From: Carpediemonas membranifera
Taxonomy: Eukaryota; Fornicata
Length of the DNA stretch: 64,000 bases
Assembly (NCBI GenBank): GCA_019828565.1
Contig: JAHDYR010000025.1
Location: 620,001 to 684,000, forward strand
Reading direction: 5' to 3'
Part shown: positions 46,621 to 57,068 of the stretch, one piece after another
Numbering within the stretch: the first letter of the stretch is position 1
Layout: every line of letters begins with the position of its first letter
Position numbers and translations under genes: made by a program
The notes under the pieces: model-generated
Database searches by the model: none
Told to the model about the DNA's origin: nothing
What the model saw: the letters and a program-made list of their open reading frames with translations, nothing else

Positions 46621-49050
46621 CTACACGATGTGCCTGATGATGCCCTCGACATGGCCCTTCATCTGCTCCACATCACACCCGACGTATCGCCTGATGACCT
46701 CCGTCCAGTATACGAACAGACTAGCAATGGGGACCGAGATGGGGTCGTTAACACGGTCCAGCGCCTCAGACGCCGCCTCGACGACCGTGTCCGCCTTGCC
46801 GGGGTACATAGCCCGCAGCTTGGCCGCAAACACAGCGAGGATCTCCTCCTTGGCGCTGAGAGTGGTCGTCTCGATCACCGAGTCGTCTCCGATGTCCGTA
46901 AGCTGCACCAGCTTGCTGAAGAATCCCAGCTCTCTCGCCACGAGGAACTCCTCCGTGTCTGAAACGAGGATGACGTGCAGCGCGACCCTCTTGTGCGGGG
47001 GGGAAGCGCTGGCCCTTCATCCACTCGCCCAAGGCGAAGAGGAGCCGCTCGCCGGCGTTGTAGAGGGCGTCGAAGTTGTCGATGACGATGACGCCCCGCA
47101 GCGCGTCTATGGCCTCGTTGAAGACCTCCTCCATCTTCTCCATGAAGCCCGAGCCCTCCCGCATGGCGTTCACGATCTTCACGAACTCCGCACCCGACGC
47201 CCGGGCGAGCTGGACCGCGAACGAGCTCTTGCCGCTGTTCTTCTGGCCGTGGACGACAGTGAGGCCGACGCCCGAGACCATGCCGTGGTTCCTGACGTCC
47301 GCGCCGATGACCTCGCCCCGCTCCTCGACCAGAGCGTTGATGCGGGGGATGTCCACCCAGCCGTTGCGCTGGATCTGCTGCATCTGGACGTAGTCGGAGC
47401 CAAACATGGGGTGTGTCTTGTGGATGGCCTCGAAGATGTCGTCCTTGCTGACGAATATGCTCGTGACGTTTCCCGCGTTCACCTCTGCCATCTGCTCGAT
47501 CGTGAAGTCATCCGCCGACATGCCGAGTGCCTTGTCGACGGCGATGTTGACGGCCTTACCGATGACGTTGGCGATCTCAGCGCCCGTGTAGTTCTCCGTC
47601 TCGGCCGCGAACATGTCCAACACCTCAGCGAGCTCGGCGTCCTCCATTGGCTGGGCCTTGGTGTCCCGTATGAACGTGTTCTTGTCCCTAAGATGCTTCG
47701 TGTGGATCCGGAAGATGTCCGCCCGCCCCGCTCTATCGGCCAGCCGGACCGGGATCTGAACCGAGAAGCGGCCAGGCCGGAGCATGGCTGGGTCGAGGAG
47801 GTCGAGCCTGTTGGTCATGCCGATGACGAGGAAGTTGGACGACTGGTTGACGCCGTCGAGCTTGGTCAGGAGCTGGTTGACGATGCCGTCCTTGACGCCC
47901 GTGTTGTCGCCCTTGGACCCGCGCTTCTGGAAGAGCGCGTCGATCTCGTCGAACACGATGACATGGAGCCGAGACTCGGCGCCCTTCTCCTCCCACTCCT
48001 TCTCTGCGGGCTCGAACAGCTTGCGGACGTTCTCCTCGGACTGGCCGACGTACTTGTTGAGAAGCTCGGGCCCGTTGACGATGATGGGCTCCTCGCAGTC
48101 GAGGAAGGCCGACAGCTGCCGGGCGAGCAGCGTCTTGCCGGTGCCGGGGGGCCGTAGAGCAGCAGGCCCTTCACGTGGTCCTTGTCGCGGTAGAGCCCGA
48201 GGTTGGGCGGGATCATTCGGGACTTGAGGACCTCGGAGAAGACCGAAAAGATCTCCTTGTTCAGCCCGCCAACGCCGAACGACTCGACGTCGAACTTGCC
48301 CCGGTTGAACACGGACATGCTGTAGGCCGCCTGGTAGTCGCCCGACAGGCCCATGAGACGGTGGGTGGCCGAGGCCTTGGGCGACGACGCCGTGCCGAGT
48401 CGCTTGTAATGCTCGCTCAGGTCCTCCTTCTGGACGAGCACCTGGGTCTTGTCTGTGACCGTGTAGAACCTGGCTGGGTCGGTCTCCTCGGTGTCGTCGA
48501 CGCCCACGACGCTGTCGACTCTCACTAGGAGGTCGATGGATGTGGTGGGGCCCTCGTCCATGGGGACGTTCAGCACAAAGAGCGTGTCCTTGCACAGAGC
48601 TGAGGGGACGTCCTTGGCGGCCTTGAAGGCGTCGGGCAGGGCCTGACGGACACCCTGTAGTGAGCCCATGTCCGACCTGAAGGCGTTGACGACGTTGGTG
48701 GTGTTCACAGTGAACTCGGCGGCATATGACTTGATGGAGTGGATGCTGAGTGTCACATGTGCGGCGATGTCCTCGTCAGCGAAGGGTGTCGTGTGGAGTC
48801 GGGAGGTGGGGCCGAGCTTGAAGTCGGTACGCTGCGCCAGGTTGAAGTAGAAGCTGGGCTCGGTCTCTGTGCCTGTAGGATCGTATTTGACTCGATAAAC
48901 CCGGTTGAGAGTTCCAATCTGGTTTGAAAACTTCACCTTGGTGACTGCTCCGGGCTTGAGGGAGTGAGGGCCGCGGGCAAGAACGATATTGGAGTTAGCC
49001 ATTCCATACGCTCCAACAATGTCCTTTTTGTACGATGAAATGGGGTTCAT
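46621..49050 (-). CDS. NSF: NSF/Sec18 ATPase, interrupted by two frameshifts
   Basis: About 800 residues across three frames. Frame 1 (49050 to about 48150) holds the N domain and enters D1 at LLLYGPP. Frame 2 (about 48145 to 47000) has the rest of D1: GTGKTLLA, Walker B HVIVFDEIDALF, and the sensor stretch NRLDLLDPAMLRPGRF; then D2 with GQKNSGKSSFA and VIVIDNFDAL. Frame 3 (about 46998 to 46621) is the D2 C-terminus. The first break lies in the Walker A motif next to a G6 run (about 48145-48150); the second is in a G7 run at about 46997-47003. NSF disassembles SNARE complexes and is essential and usually single-copy. Both breaks are one-base changes in homopolymers with normal codon sense on each side, so read error is more likely than decay. 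Met17 (MANSNIVLARGP) may be the real start. Confidence 0.85.
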
Positions 49051-49311
49051 GATGAGATTGGCTTTCAGGTGGGTTCTAATGCCTATCCTGCACAGCCTTG
49101 ACTTCGGTCATAAACAGGAGCTGTGGCGTTGTAGCGGGCTCGTACGAGTCGCACTGAGCCAGTATCCTAATGTGGCCGAAAATAGCAGGGCAAGCAAGGA
49201 GCAGCCAGACTCCTTCAACATTGACTCGCCTGACTCAAGCACCATGGCACCACGTGGTGAATACCACTGCTTTATACACGACTCGTTATATGACCTGTCA
49301 CGGCCTCACCC

Positions 49312-49851
49312 TCACTTGGCGAGCTCCTGCCTGACTATGTTCCCAAAGCCAGTCGACTTTTGCTGACCGCCATGCCGCCCCTTCAACAGCATCTTCTTCA
49401 CGCTACTCTTCAAGTCCTCGCCGTGCTCGCCGTTGCCACTGACGGCGGCGACGTATGCGGCGGGGTTCTCATACCACCGGCACAGAGGCACGGGCGACAC
49501 CTGGGGCATCTGGCGGGCTAGCTCTACTTGGTGGTTGTTCATCAGCTTGTCGTTGACGACGATGAGATGAACAGCGGCGTTTGAACGACAAGTTTCGAGG
49601 ATGATTCCTGCGCCAGCATGGCTGATGATCATGTCTGCGGCGGAGATGTAGGATGAGAGATCTGGAGTATAGTCGAAGAGTTCTACTTTCAGAGTATCAG
49701 TCGATTGAAGCGCTGGCCGCGGCGCTGAGCCATATTGGATCGCAACAGACGTAACACCGACGTATTTGAGAAAATTAGAGAAGATTTCGATTTCACACGC
49801 AGCAGTAAGGGGTGCGAACTCAGTCGTTCCAACGCAAACCACGCACCTCAT
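49312..49851 (-). CDS. ALG13: ALG13, catalytic subunit of the UDP-GlcNAc transferase
   Basis: 179 residues, the usual size for yeast-type ALG13. It has CVGTTEFAPL near the N-terminus, ISHAGAGIILET (76-87) and KLMNNHQVELA (102-112), the conserved UDP-GlcNAc-binding half of a family 28 glycosyltransferase. ALG13 is cytosolic and binds membrane protein ALG14 to add the second GlcNAc to dolichol-PP-GlcNAc on the ER surface, in N-glycan assembly. No ALG14 is seen in the window. No membrane segment is present, as expected. The C-terminal helix (GFGNIVRQELAK) is typical. Confidence 0.9.
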   Translation of the reverse strand: MRCVVCVGTTEFAPLTAACEIEIFSNFLKYVGVTSVAIQYGSAPRPALQSTDTLKVELFDYTPDLSSYISAADMIISHAGAGIILETCRSNAAVHLIVVNDKLMNNHQVELARQMPQVSPVPLCRWYENPAAYVAAVSGNGEHGEDLKSSVKKMLLKGRHGGQQKSTGFGNIVRQELAK

Positions 49852-50023
49852 GCAGTATTCACAACACGCAGTTTATGACAAACTGCGAGAACAACAGACG
49901 ATCGCCCAAACGACCTACTTCACTGTCTCAAGTGACCTGTATGTCTTACTTAGCCCTTGCCTTTGCCGGCCATTATCCATGTCCCGCTGCGGTTTAACGA
50001 TACATCTTCAGCAAAAACTACCC

Positions 50024-51613
50024 TCAAATGGCATACGACCTTGCCTCCCGCTCAAGCCGCTCCAGCTCCCTGTACATTGCCCTGAGCCGGTCCTTCCTCG
50101 CCCCACTCACCATCGGGGAGACCAGCTTCTCGGGGGGCGAATGCTCTGGGGGGACGGTCGACCTGACCGGTGACTGGTGCCGGCTTGAGTTGTCTGGCAT
50201 CTCGGGTGACGTTTCAGCGATCCGCACAGACCGCCGCGGGCTCCCGGCATCTCGAGGTGACCTAAAACTGCTCCGCTGACTCTGACTTTGAGTTGAGTCA
50301 TCAGCGGGCTCAGGACGGCTGAGGTTCTTCAACTTCGGGTTGCTAGGCCCAACCCGCTCAATAGTCTTGCTCAACTCGTCGCGGTCATCGCGAAGCTGGC
50401 CAACGTCTGCCTGAACGCCTCTGAGACCGACCCGGACGTCAGCGAGGGACACCTCGAGCGGCTGGAGGTCAATCGACTCGACCCGCCGCCTGAGAATGTT
50501 CAGCGCCTTGGTTTGCTTGTCATCCGACGCCTCCACCGTGCGGCGGACGGCCTCGATATCTCGCTGGGCCTGGGCGGCTGTCTGGTGTGTCTCCTGCTCA
50601 GTCGCCTTGATCGAGTCGCCGTGAGTCGTCACAGTCGTCCGCAGTTTTAGGATTGTCTCCTCCTGTGCGGTAGACCTACGTTGGAGGCTATCCACGGCTT
50701 CTTGGAACTCCGAGCCCATCGTTGCCTTAGCCTGTTCGATAGAATCGATCCTATAGCCCATGTTATCGATCTTACTGGCGTTCTCGTGGTGTGCCTTGAC
50801 GCTCCGGGCGGCGACGTCCTGGCACTTGGCTCCGATGGCCGGGACGTCCTCGGAGACCTTGGACACCTGGCCTGCGAGGGTGGTGTTAGCTCTTTTCAAG
50901 TCTGAAAGCTGCTGTGTAATGCTGTTGAGCTCATTTGAGAGTCTATCATGAAGCGAGGACATCTTATCCTCCATCAGCTCGGACGCCTGCCGCTCAGCGC
51001 GCCCAACAGCATTCGTGAGGACGTCTTTGGTCACAGTATTAGCCACGAGTGCCGCATGCTTCTCCCCTATCGATTCCTTCAGCCTCGTCATCTCGTCGAC
51101 GACGTCCGTGAGGGCCGTGTCGGTCCGACGTACACGGGCCAACATCTCCTTGATATCATCGCCGGCAGATAGCCTGGCGAGCTTGTCGTTGAGCTGCGTC
51201 ATCTCATCAGCGCGTCTGGTGTCGAGTTCCTGCAGCATGTTGATGAGGTGGCCAAAATTCATCAGACGCTCCTCGTGAAGGGACATTGTCGACTGGATCT
51301 GCTCTATGCGCTCGGAAAACACTTGCACTGTCATACAAGTTGACGAAATACGCTCTAGTTGGTTCTCTAGGTAGGTTATGTAGGCCGAACGATCAGTGAG
51401 GAGCGGTTTCACCTCTGCATCAAAGCGGGAGCCCTTCATTTGCGACCTATCATTCTCTTGTGCTAACTGGCGTTTCATATAGCCTTTTGTATACGTCATT
51501 GGCGACGTCGTTAGCATGATCGCAACTTTCGCCAAATTTCTACCCTGCTCGACGGCCTCGTTGGAATTCTCGGCGCCAGAGAGAAGGCAGGATGGAGCAG
51601 GCGGCATGGCCAC
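50024..51613 (-). CDS. Long coiled-coil protein with basic Ser/Pro-rich tail
   Basis: 529 residues. About residues 70-430 form an extended coiled coil (for example YLENQLERISSTCMTVQVFS and ERQASELMEDKMSSLHDRLS). Residues 430-500 are a disordered Ser/Pro/Arg region (FRSPRDAGSPRRSVRIAETS), with several SP or TP sites. The last about 20 residues form one more basic helix (RLRAMYRELERLEREARSY). No known domain is recognised. Such a layout is common among basal-body and cytoskeletal proteins, but this is a guess. The first about 45 residues contain several Met codons and could be shortened; Met39 or Met46 would leave the coil intact. It is divergent from the cyclase gene at 51850, with 236 bases between the starts. 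Confidence 0.75.
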   Translation of the reverse strand: MAMPPAPSCLLSGAENSNEAVEQGRNLAKVAIMLTTSPMTYTKGYMKRQLAQENDRSQMKGSRFDAEVKPLLTDRSAYITYLENQLERISSTCMTVQVFSERIEQIQSTMSLHEERLMNFGHLINMLQELDTRRADEMTQLNDKLARLSAGDDIKEMLARVRRTDTALTDVVDEMTRLKESIGEKHAALVANTVTKDVLTNAVGRAERQASELMEDKMSSLHDRLSNELNSITQQLSDLKRANTTLAGQVSKVSEDVPAIGAKCQDVAARSVKAHHENASKIDNMGYRIDSIEQAKATMGSEFQEAVDSLQRRSTAQEETILKLRTTVTTHGDSIKATEQETHQTAAQAQRDIEAVRRTVEASDDKQTKALNILRRRVESIDLQPLEVSLADVRVGLRGVQADVGQLRDDRDELSKTIERVGPSNPKLKNLSRPEPADDSTQSQSQRSSFRSPRDAGSPRRSVRIAETSPEMPDNSSRHQSPVRSTVPPEHSPPEKLVSPMVSGARKDRLRAMYRELERLEREARSYAI

Positions 51614-51849
51614 TGGGGCTGGTGCGTACCAGGCTGTTCGCTAAAAGTCACGTTTTCTGTCATATGTGCTTTGTGCCACAAGTCGCAGCCGGATTGGACC
51701 CAAGCAACTGCTCTAGTTTTATGGTACCATGCGCCCAACTCGTACGTGCCACACGCACTGGCTATGCTTGTCCAGAGTCATGCTAAATTCACTTCACATC
51801 ATCACGCGGGCTAAGGACACTGTCGAAGAAAGACGTTTTCTCATCTTCC

Positions 51850-54174
51850 TTGGAGGAGTGGATGTCAGGAACACCTAAGAATGTGGCCACGCCGCATAGC
51901 ATATATCCTCCAAACATGTTTGTTGGCAGCGACTCGCTCCTGCTCACGAATCAGTTCGTCGAATTATTAGAGAACGATGGGCCTCCGGGAACACTTCTAG
52001 GACTGAACAACATATCAGAGCCATCGAGAAACTTCCAAATCCAAGTTTTGAACGGCATCCGCGCTGGTTATCACTTTCCCGTTTCGTCACGGCCCATCAT
52101 CATGGGCCGCGGTTTGGACTCCGATGTGACAATTCCTGATCTCACACTCTCCAGGCACCATGCTAAGGTGTTTGTGAAGGACGGCAATGTGTATATCGCC
52201 GATGTCGGCTCGTCGAACGGCACTTTCATCGGGTCCACACGGCTTGTGCGGAATAAGCCGGCCAGAGTGCCCTTAGCCACTGTCATAACCGTCGGAAGTG
52301 TCCACATCATCGCTCAGTACACCTTGGACAACCCGCAAGGCACTCTCCGCGTCCGTCGAGACTCCGCGGACTCTGCCTCGTCCACTGGGTCGATCAAGCC
52401 CACGCCGCGCCTCAGTGCCCGTGGGGAGCGCCGTCTCTCGCTCACAGACGAGCAGCGGATCCGTGCGGACATAGTCACGGCCGGCCGACGTCTGAACGCT
52501 GTACTGCGGGTCTCTGAGATCCTCGGGCTGCGGTCATTCTCGGAGGACCTCGCAGAGGAGGTTATAATTGACGTTCTCGACGTGCTGCTCAACCTGTTCA
52601 CCAACGCCAAGCAGGTGATGCTCCTACGAGGCCGTTCCGAACGTTCCCTCCGCTTCATCAGCGCCCGCCGCCGCGCAGAGGACCCCGACTCCCTCCTGGA
52701 CGTCGACGGTGAGGACACTGCCCAGTTCGAGTCGACCTCCGAGTTCCACATCCCCCGAGCCCTCCTCACGAGCGCCTTCCAGCGTGCCCGGGTGCTGGCC
52801 CTCCCGCCCCGGTCCCGGAACGACGATCTGGGCCATCGCGCCCTCGGCCATGACCCGGACAGCCTCCCCGCACTCCTATGTATCCCGCTACTGGTCCGTG
52901 CGCCGTCTGGGAGGAACACGAACTCCCTCCACAACACGCTGTACGGCCCCGCTGGGCTGACGACACCCAGGGGCAAGGGGGGGCATGACTTCCTCGGGAT
53001 GGTGTTCGTTGAGGGCATTTCCTCCTTCCAGTTCACGAAGAAGGACATGGAGATCGCCACGGCGGTCGGCCACCAGCTCTCGGTCGCCCTCAAGTCGCAG
53101 CAGCTGGTGTGGGAGGCCACCACGAACGCCAACATCCGCCGCTCCCTGACGAAGTACCTGCCGCAGCCCCTGGTCGACCAGGTGATGAAGGGCAAGAAGG
53201 ACCTCGTGCCCCAGGGCGTCCAAGGCACCGTGCTCTTCTCAGACATCGTCGGGTTCACCGCCCTGAGCGAGAGCATGCCCCCGACCGAGCTGATTGAAGT
53301 TATGAACCGGTATTTCTCGGACGCCGTGCCGTGCATCTCCTTTGAGAACGGCACGATCGACAAGTTCATCGGGGACGCCATCATGGCGCTGTTCGGCATC
53401 TCCCACTTCATCCAGCACGGCGTGTTCGACGCCGAGTCGCCCCTCCGCGCCATCAGATCGGCACTGTCTATGCAGAACCGCGTGTTCGGCTTCCAGCACG
53501 CCTCCCTGATCCACCCCCTCCGCCTCGGCATCGGCATCCACACGGGCCCCATGGTCGCGGGCAACATCGGGGCGGCCGACCGCATGGAGTATACAGTGCT
53601 CGGCGACGTCGTCAACACGACCCAGCGCATCGAGAGTACGGCCATGGCCAGCTCGATCTTGATCAGCGAGGAGACATACCGGGTCGCCCTCGATGCCATG
53701 GCAGCGCGCCACGCCGACCCGGCCCCCCTGTTCGCCGTAACCCGGATGCCGCCGGTCAGGGTGAAGAACAAGACCCACCCCATCAGCCTCTTGTCGATCA
53801 GGGGTCTGTTTGACCGGGACAACCTCTCCATGCTACTCTCCATCCCCGGGTCCATCGACTCGATCCCGGTCCTCATCACACGCCGGGTGGGTGTCGAGAA
53901 CACGTTCGTGCTCGCCCATAGCGCGTGCTGCAGGGTGGGGCCGGGTCCGCTCCACCTATGCCTGCCTGAGATCGACCTGCCGCCCGTGGAGATCACCAGA
54001 GTTGTCCGCACCTTGGCGTGCGAGGCAGACCACACCGACTGCCCCTGCGCCCAGATGTCTACGATGGTCTCCTTGTCGGACCCCACGCTCTCAGGACTGA
54101 TCGACCGTGCTGAGCCGATGCAGTGCGTCAAACCGTGGTCCGAGATGCCGAGGAACCCCCTGGTCGACAGCTGA
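51850..54174 (+). CDS. FHA-GAF-class III adenylate cyclase
   Basis: 774 residues, no membrane segment. An FHA domain at about 62-156 keeps the phosphothreonine-binding residues (R87, S101-x-x-H104, N123-G124). A GAF-like sensor covers about 210-420 (ending HDFLGMVFVEGISSFQFTKK...AVGHQLSVALKSQ). The cyclase domain (about 455-660) has metal aspartates D465 (LFSDIVGF) and D509 (FIGDAIMALFG), adenine-selecting K505 and D586 (YTVLGDVVN), and transition-state residues N589 and R593, so it should make cAMP from ATP rather than cGMP, as a homodimer. The C-terminal 110 residues are unassigned and contain several cysteines. The FHA-GAF-cyclase order is common in bacteria. GAF suggests control by a small ligand and FHA by a phosphorylated partner. 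The ATG at 51850 is preferred; Met5 is possible. Confidence 0.88.
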   Translation: MEEWMSGTPKNVATPHSIYPPNMFVGSDSLLLTNQFVELLENDGPPGTLLGLNNISEPSRNFQIQVLNGIRAGYHFPVSSRPIIMGRGLDSDVTIPDLTLSRHHAKVFVKDGNVYIADVGSSNGTFIGSTRLVRNKPARVPLATVITVGSVHIIAQYTLDNPQGTLRVRRDSADSASSTGSIKPTPRLSARGERRLSLTDEQRIRADIVTAGRRLNAVLRVSEILGLRSFSEDLAEEVIIDVLDVLLNLFTNAKQVMLLRGRSERSLRFISARRRAEDPDSLLDVDGEDTAQFESTSEFHIPRALLTSAFQRARVLALPPRSRNDDLGHRALGHDPDSLPALLCIPLLVRAPSGRNTNSLHNTLYGPAGLTTPRGKGGHDFLGMVFVEGISSFQFTKKDMEIATAVGHQLSVALKSQQLVWEATTNANIRRSLTKYLPQPLVDQVMKGKKDLVPQGVQGTVLFSDIVGFTALSESMPPTELIEVMNRYFSDAVPCISFENGTIDKFIGDAIMALFGISHFIQHGVFDAESPLRAIRSALSMQNRVFGFQHASLIHPLRLGIGIHTGPMVAGNIGAADRMEYTVLGDVVNTTQRIESTAMASSILISEETYRVALDAMAARHADPAPLFAVTRMPPVRVKNKTHPISLLSIRGLFDRDNLSMLLSIPGSIDSIPVLITRRVGVENTFVLAHSACCRVGPGPLHLCLPEIDLPPVEITRVVRTLACEADHTDCPCAQMSTMVSLSDPTLSGLIDRAEPMQCVKPWSEMPRNPLVDS

Positions 54175-54317
54175 GGTCTGGGGCGGGTCATTTGCTTCAT
54201 TTACATGTATAAATACTGTTCTTTATGGTGGTTGGATGAACTGTTAGCGGTGGTCAAGGTAGGAGAAACCTGCACATTTGTCAAGTAGGAGGGCCAAAAA
54301 ATTGGAATGGGTAGACT

Positions 54318-56891
54318 ATGTTGCGTCTACGACGCATGGTAGCTGCATGTGAGGCCACGTACATTGCTCAGAGACCTTGTCCATCTCAGTGTATTTTGGG
54401 GGCATCCGAACGCAACCGAATCATGCTCAAGGGGGCTCTCACCATTTCTGCACTTTCTTGGGCGTATGACACATTTCTATACATATTTGGCTTCGAACGG
54501 GGCTCAGTTCTGCAGCTTCTCACCCTGGTGCTGCACGTTGCTCTGTTTCCGCTGTCGTACTTCATTTTCCCCCAGATTACAATCTTATCGGGCCTCATCC
54601 CGTTTGCATTCTACTATCTTCCTCCGCTGTGGCGCTATCGCTCATCCGACACCACACAGGATGTTGCACATCCGACGCTCGACGATATTTCCGATGCCAT
54701 CGGTCTCAAGGCCCAACCACGGACCTTCAGCATGCAGGAGATGGTGAACGCACGCCGCAACACAACACTGAGCGTCATCGTCGCGATTCACGCCGCCATG
54801 ATGCATCTGCTCACCCTCGTCGTCGCGTCGGTCGTCTCCCTAATCGTGCTGACGCCGTGGATCGCGTCCACAATTGTTCGCGCTGTGCTCTTCGGCATCG
54901 CACTGGTCGCTGCAGCCATGTGTTGCGCAGCTAGGCTTCTCCTGGAGCCCACCCTCTTCCGCCTGCGCTCGCCCCTCAGCCCCACGCTACGGGCCGCCAT
55001 TTCCTGGGTGCACACGAGCCTGCAGTACCCCGTTATGCTGCTCACGGTCTGCTTCATCACCAGCTACCCCGTGGACCCCGGCGTGCTGTCGCTAGTCAGC
55101 TACTTCTTCCTCTCGAGCCATGCCACCTTCGCCCTCACGTCCCCAGCCCTCGCCCTGGCCTCCGCGGCGCCCTTGCTCGTGCCATGGGGCTACACAGCAC
55201 CGTTGGCGCTTGTCCTGCGCCTCGTGCTGCCCCGCGTGTCCCGTGTGGTGCGGTCCGTCGTGCTCCACGCCTACTACACCGTCGAGCCCGTTGCGGGCAA
55301 CTCCAAGCCCGCCTGGCGCTATATCTGCCTCGCATACGTGCTGCTAACGCTGCCGCTCCAGCTGCTCGGCCACGTCGTCGCAGGCGTGCTGGGCCTCGAC
55401 ATGTTCCCCCTCAAGGGCATGCCCGTCCTGCTGCCCATGTTCCCCGCGGCCGCCGACAGGCTGCGTGTCTCGGCCGAGTACGACCCCACGCCCCTGGCGT
55501 CGATGTATGCCGTGCTCTCGGCGTCCCTCGTCAGCACCGTCGGCGCGGGCATCACAGCCACCCGAGGCCTCGTGCCCCGCGCCCTCATGACGTTCGCGGG
55601 CCAGCGGGTCGACTGTACGGTCTACTCGCTCGCCCTCGCCCTGCGGTCCCGCCGCGCCATGATCGCCCGCGCGGCCGAGCAGACACTGCTGCTGGTGCCC
55701 CGGCCCTCGCACCCGCTCTTCCCGCAGCTCAGCCTGCACGGGCTCGAGCTCGCCGGGACCAGCTGCCACAGCAGAGAGACCACGCTGCTGGACGAACTGA
55801 TGGCCGGCAAGCGGCGGGGGCTGCCGACCGACGCCGTGTGCCCCGTCGGCGGCGTCTGGTGCACGTGGTACTCGTGGTCGGCCTTTAACGCGGACTACTA
55901 CGTCTCGGACACGGGCATGGCCAACGGGCTGCGGGACTTGCTGCCCGTGACCCTCGGATACGTCATCTCACGCATCAAGCACGACGCCGGCGACGTCAGC
56001 GAGCGCATCGCCGACCGCATCGCCGACGTTGCCGCTGCTGTGGCGGGGCTGCCCGAGAAGCAGCGGCCGCAGAACCCCAAGTGGCGTCAGGCGACGCGCG
56101 GCATCCCCGGCCTGACCGACGCGGATATCGTGCTCGTCGAAGCGATCACCCACGCGGTCAGCGCGTCCCTCGGTGTCCACTCGCTGTCCTCGGCGTGGAA
56201 GGGCACCGTCGGCCCAGGCTCGTGGCTCGACCCACACATGGTCTCCGTCTGGAAACCGACGACGACGACGACGACGACAACCAACGTGCCCACGGCACAC
56301 ATGCTCGCCCCGCCACCACTGGGCATGCCCGAGACTGCTGACGGCGTGCCCAAGTGGCCAATTCCATCCCCCGGGCAAGTGACACCCGCGCTGAATCTGG
56401 TGCATTTGGAGACGGCGAACGCGTTGTGGCCGGCCGCGCTGAGGATCGCGGTGAGGGTCTACATCGACCAGATTCTCAGCACGTTCGAGCCGCCTTCGTT
56501 CGACACGTGGGACGAGAGCACGACCAATAACGTCATCAACGACATCGGCGAGGTCTACGCCTCCTGCTGCACCAACCCCGACACCAGCCGCGTCTGGGGC
56601 CACCAGCTCTCGCGCGGCGTGCCCGACTGCTTCACCCTGGCCCAGTCCGCGACCGGGTCCTGGTCGGCCGACCGCATTTCTGGAGTCAATGATCAAGTTT
56701 CGCTCGCCACGTATGACATGCAGGCGCTTGGTGCCATCTGGGACATGACGATCGCCGACTTCGTTCTGGGTAGCGGTGACGACGAGCGGTATACCATCCA
56801 GAGCCACGCCGGGCTGATGAGGAACCTGGCGGTGCAGGCCGTACCCCTGCCGTTCGGGTACCCGCAGTTCCACGCCAAGGTCTCCGTGTAG
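54318..56891 (+). CDS. Pecanex-like multi-pass membrane protein
   Basis: 857 residues. Multiple hydrophobic segments lie in the first half (for example LLTLVLHVALFPLSYFIF, VVASVVSLIVLTPWIAS and YPVMLLTVCFITSYP). The C-terminal half is soluble and has pecanex signatures: LDMFPLKGMPVLLPMFP, GLELAGTSCHSRETTLLDEL and TWYSWSAFNADYY. Pecanex proteins are ER-resident in animals and act in Notch signalling and protein folding; the role in protists is unknown. It is much shorter than animal pecanex (about 2000 residues or more), like other short pecanex homologues. A second start, Met36 (MLKGALTISALSW at 54423), is equally plausible and would place the first membrane segment at the N-terminus. An eight-Thr run at about residues 648-655 comes from a short ACG repeat. 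Confidence 0.75.
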   Translation: MLRLRRMVAACEATYIAQRPCPSQCILGASERNRIMLKGALTISALSWAYDTFLYIFGFERGSVLQLLTLVLHVALFPLSYFIFPQITILSGLIPFAFYYLPPLWRYRSSDTTQDVAHPTLDDISDAIGLKAQPRTFSMQEMVNARRNTTLSVIVAIHAAMMHLLTLVVASVVSLIVLTPWIASTIVRAVLFGIALVAAAMCCAARLLLEPTLFRLRSPLSPTLRAAISWVHTSLQYPVMLLTVCFITSYPVDPGVLSLVSYFFLSSHATFALTSPALALASAAPLLVPWGYTAPLALVLRLVLPRVSRVVRSVVLHAYYTVEPVAGNSKPAWRYICLAYVLLTLPLQLLGHVVAGVLGLDMFPLKGMPVLLPMFPAAADRLRVSAEYDPTPLASMYAVLSASLVSTVGAGITATRGLVPRALMTFAGQRVDCTVYSLALALRSRRAMIARAAEQTLLLVPRPSHPLFPQLSLHGLELAGTSCHSRETTLLDELMAGKRRGLPTDAVCPVGGVWCTWYSWSAFNADYYVSDTGMANGLRDLLPVTLGYVISRIKHDAGDVSERIADRIADVAAAVAGLPEKQRPQNPKWRQATRGIPGLTDADIVLVEAITHAVSASLGVHSLSSAWKGTVGPGSWLDPHMVSVWKPTTTTTTTTNVPTAHMLAPPPLGMPETADGVPKWPIPSPGQVTPALNLVHLETANALWPAALRIAVRVYIDQILSTFEPPSFDTWDESTTNNVINDIGEVYASCCTNPDTSRVWGHQLSRGVPDCFTLAQSATGSWSADRISGVNDQVSLATYDMQALGAIWDMTIADFVLGSGDDERYTIQSHAGLMRNLAVQAVPLPFGYPQFHAKVSV
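56259..56282 (+). repeat. ACG trinucleotide repeat within the pecanex-like gene
   Basis: Six ACG units followed by ACA and ACC, together coding for eight threonines. A likely site of length variation but in a disordered loop. Confidence 0.85.
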
Positions 56892-56945
56892 CTTGGGCCG
56901 GTGTGCAGTGGACGTTGATGCGTCACCTCACTTGATGTGACCAGC

Positions 56946-57068
56946 GAGGAATGGAACGTCGACATGCCGACGTTCGGGGAGCCCATGGCGATGGATGACG
57001 GCAGCATGGACGAGCTCCTCTTCGTGCTTCGGGCCGACGAGATTGTGCCTGTCAACCACGTGGTGTGA
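56946..57068 (+). pseudogene. 3' fragment of RCC1-like member c
   Basis: Repeats the last 41 codons and the stop of the gene 26789-28468 and begins 55 bases after the pecanex-like stop. There is no start or upstream coding part, so it is only the passenger end of the exchanged 1.4-kb segment. Confidence 0.9.

Noticed and set aside
46559-48157. A 532-codon open frame on the plus strand opposite NSF
   Set aside because: It lies antisense to conserved NSF domains, has a repetitive Leu/Val/Asp/Glu composition produced by GC-biased codons, and matches no family.
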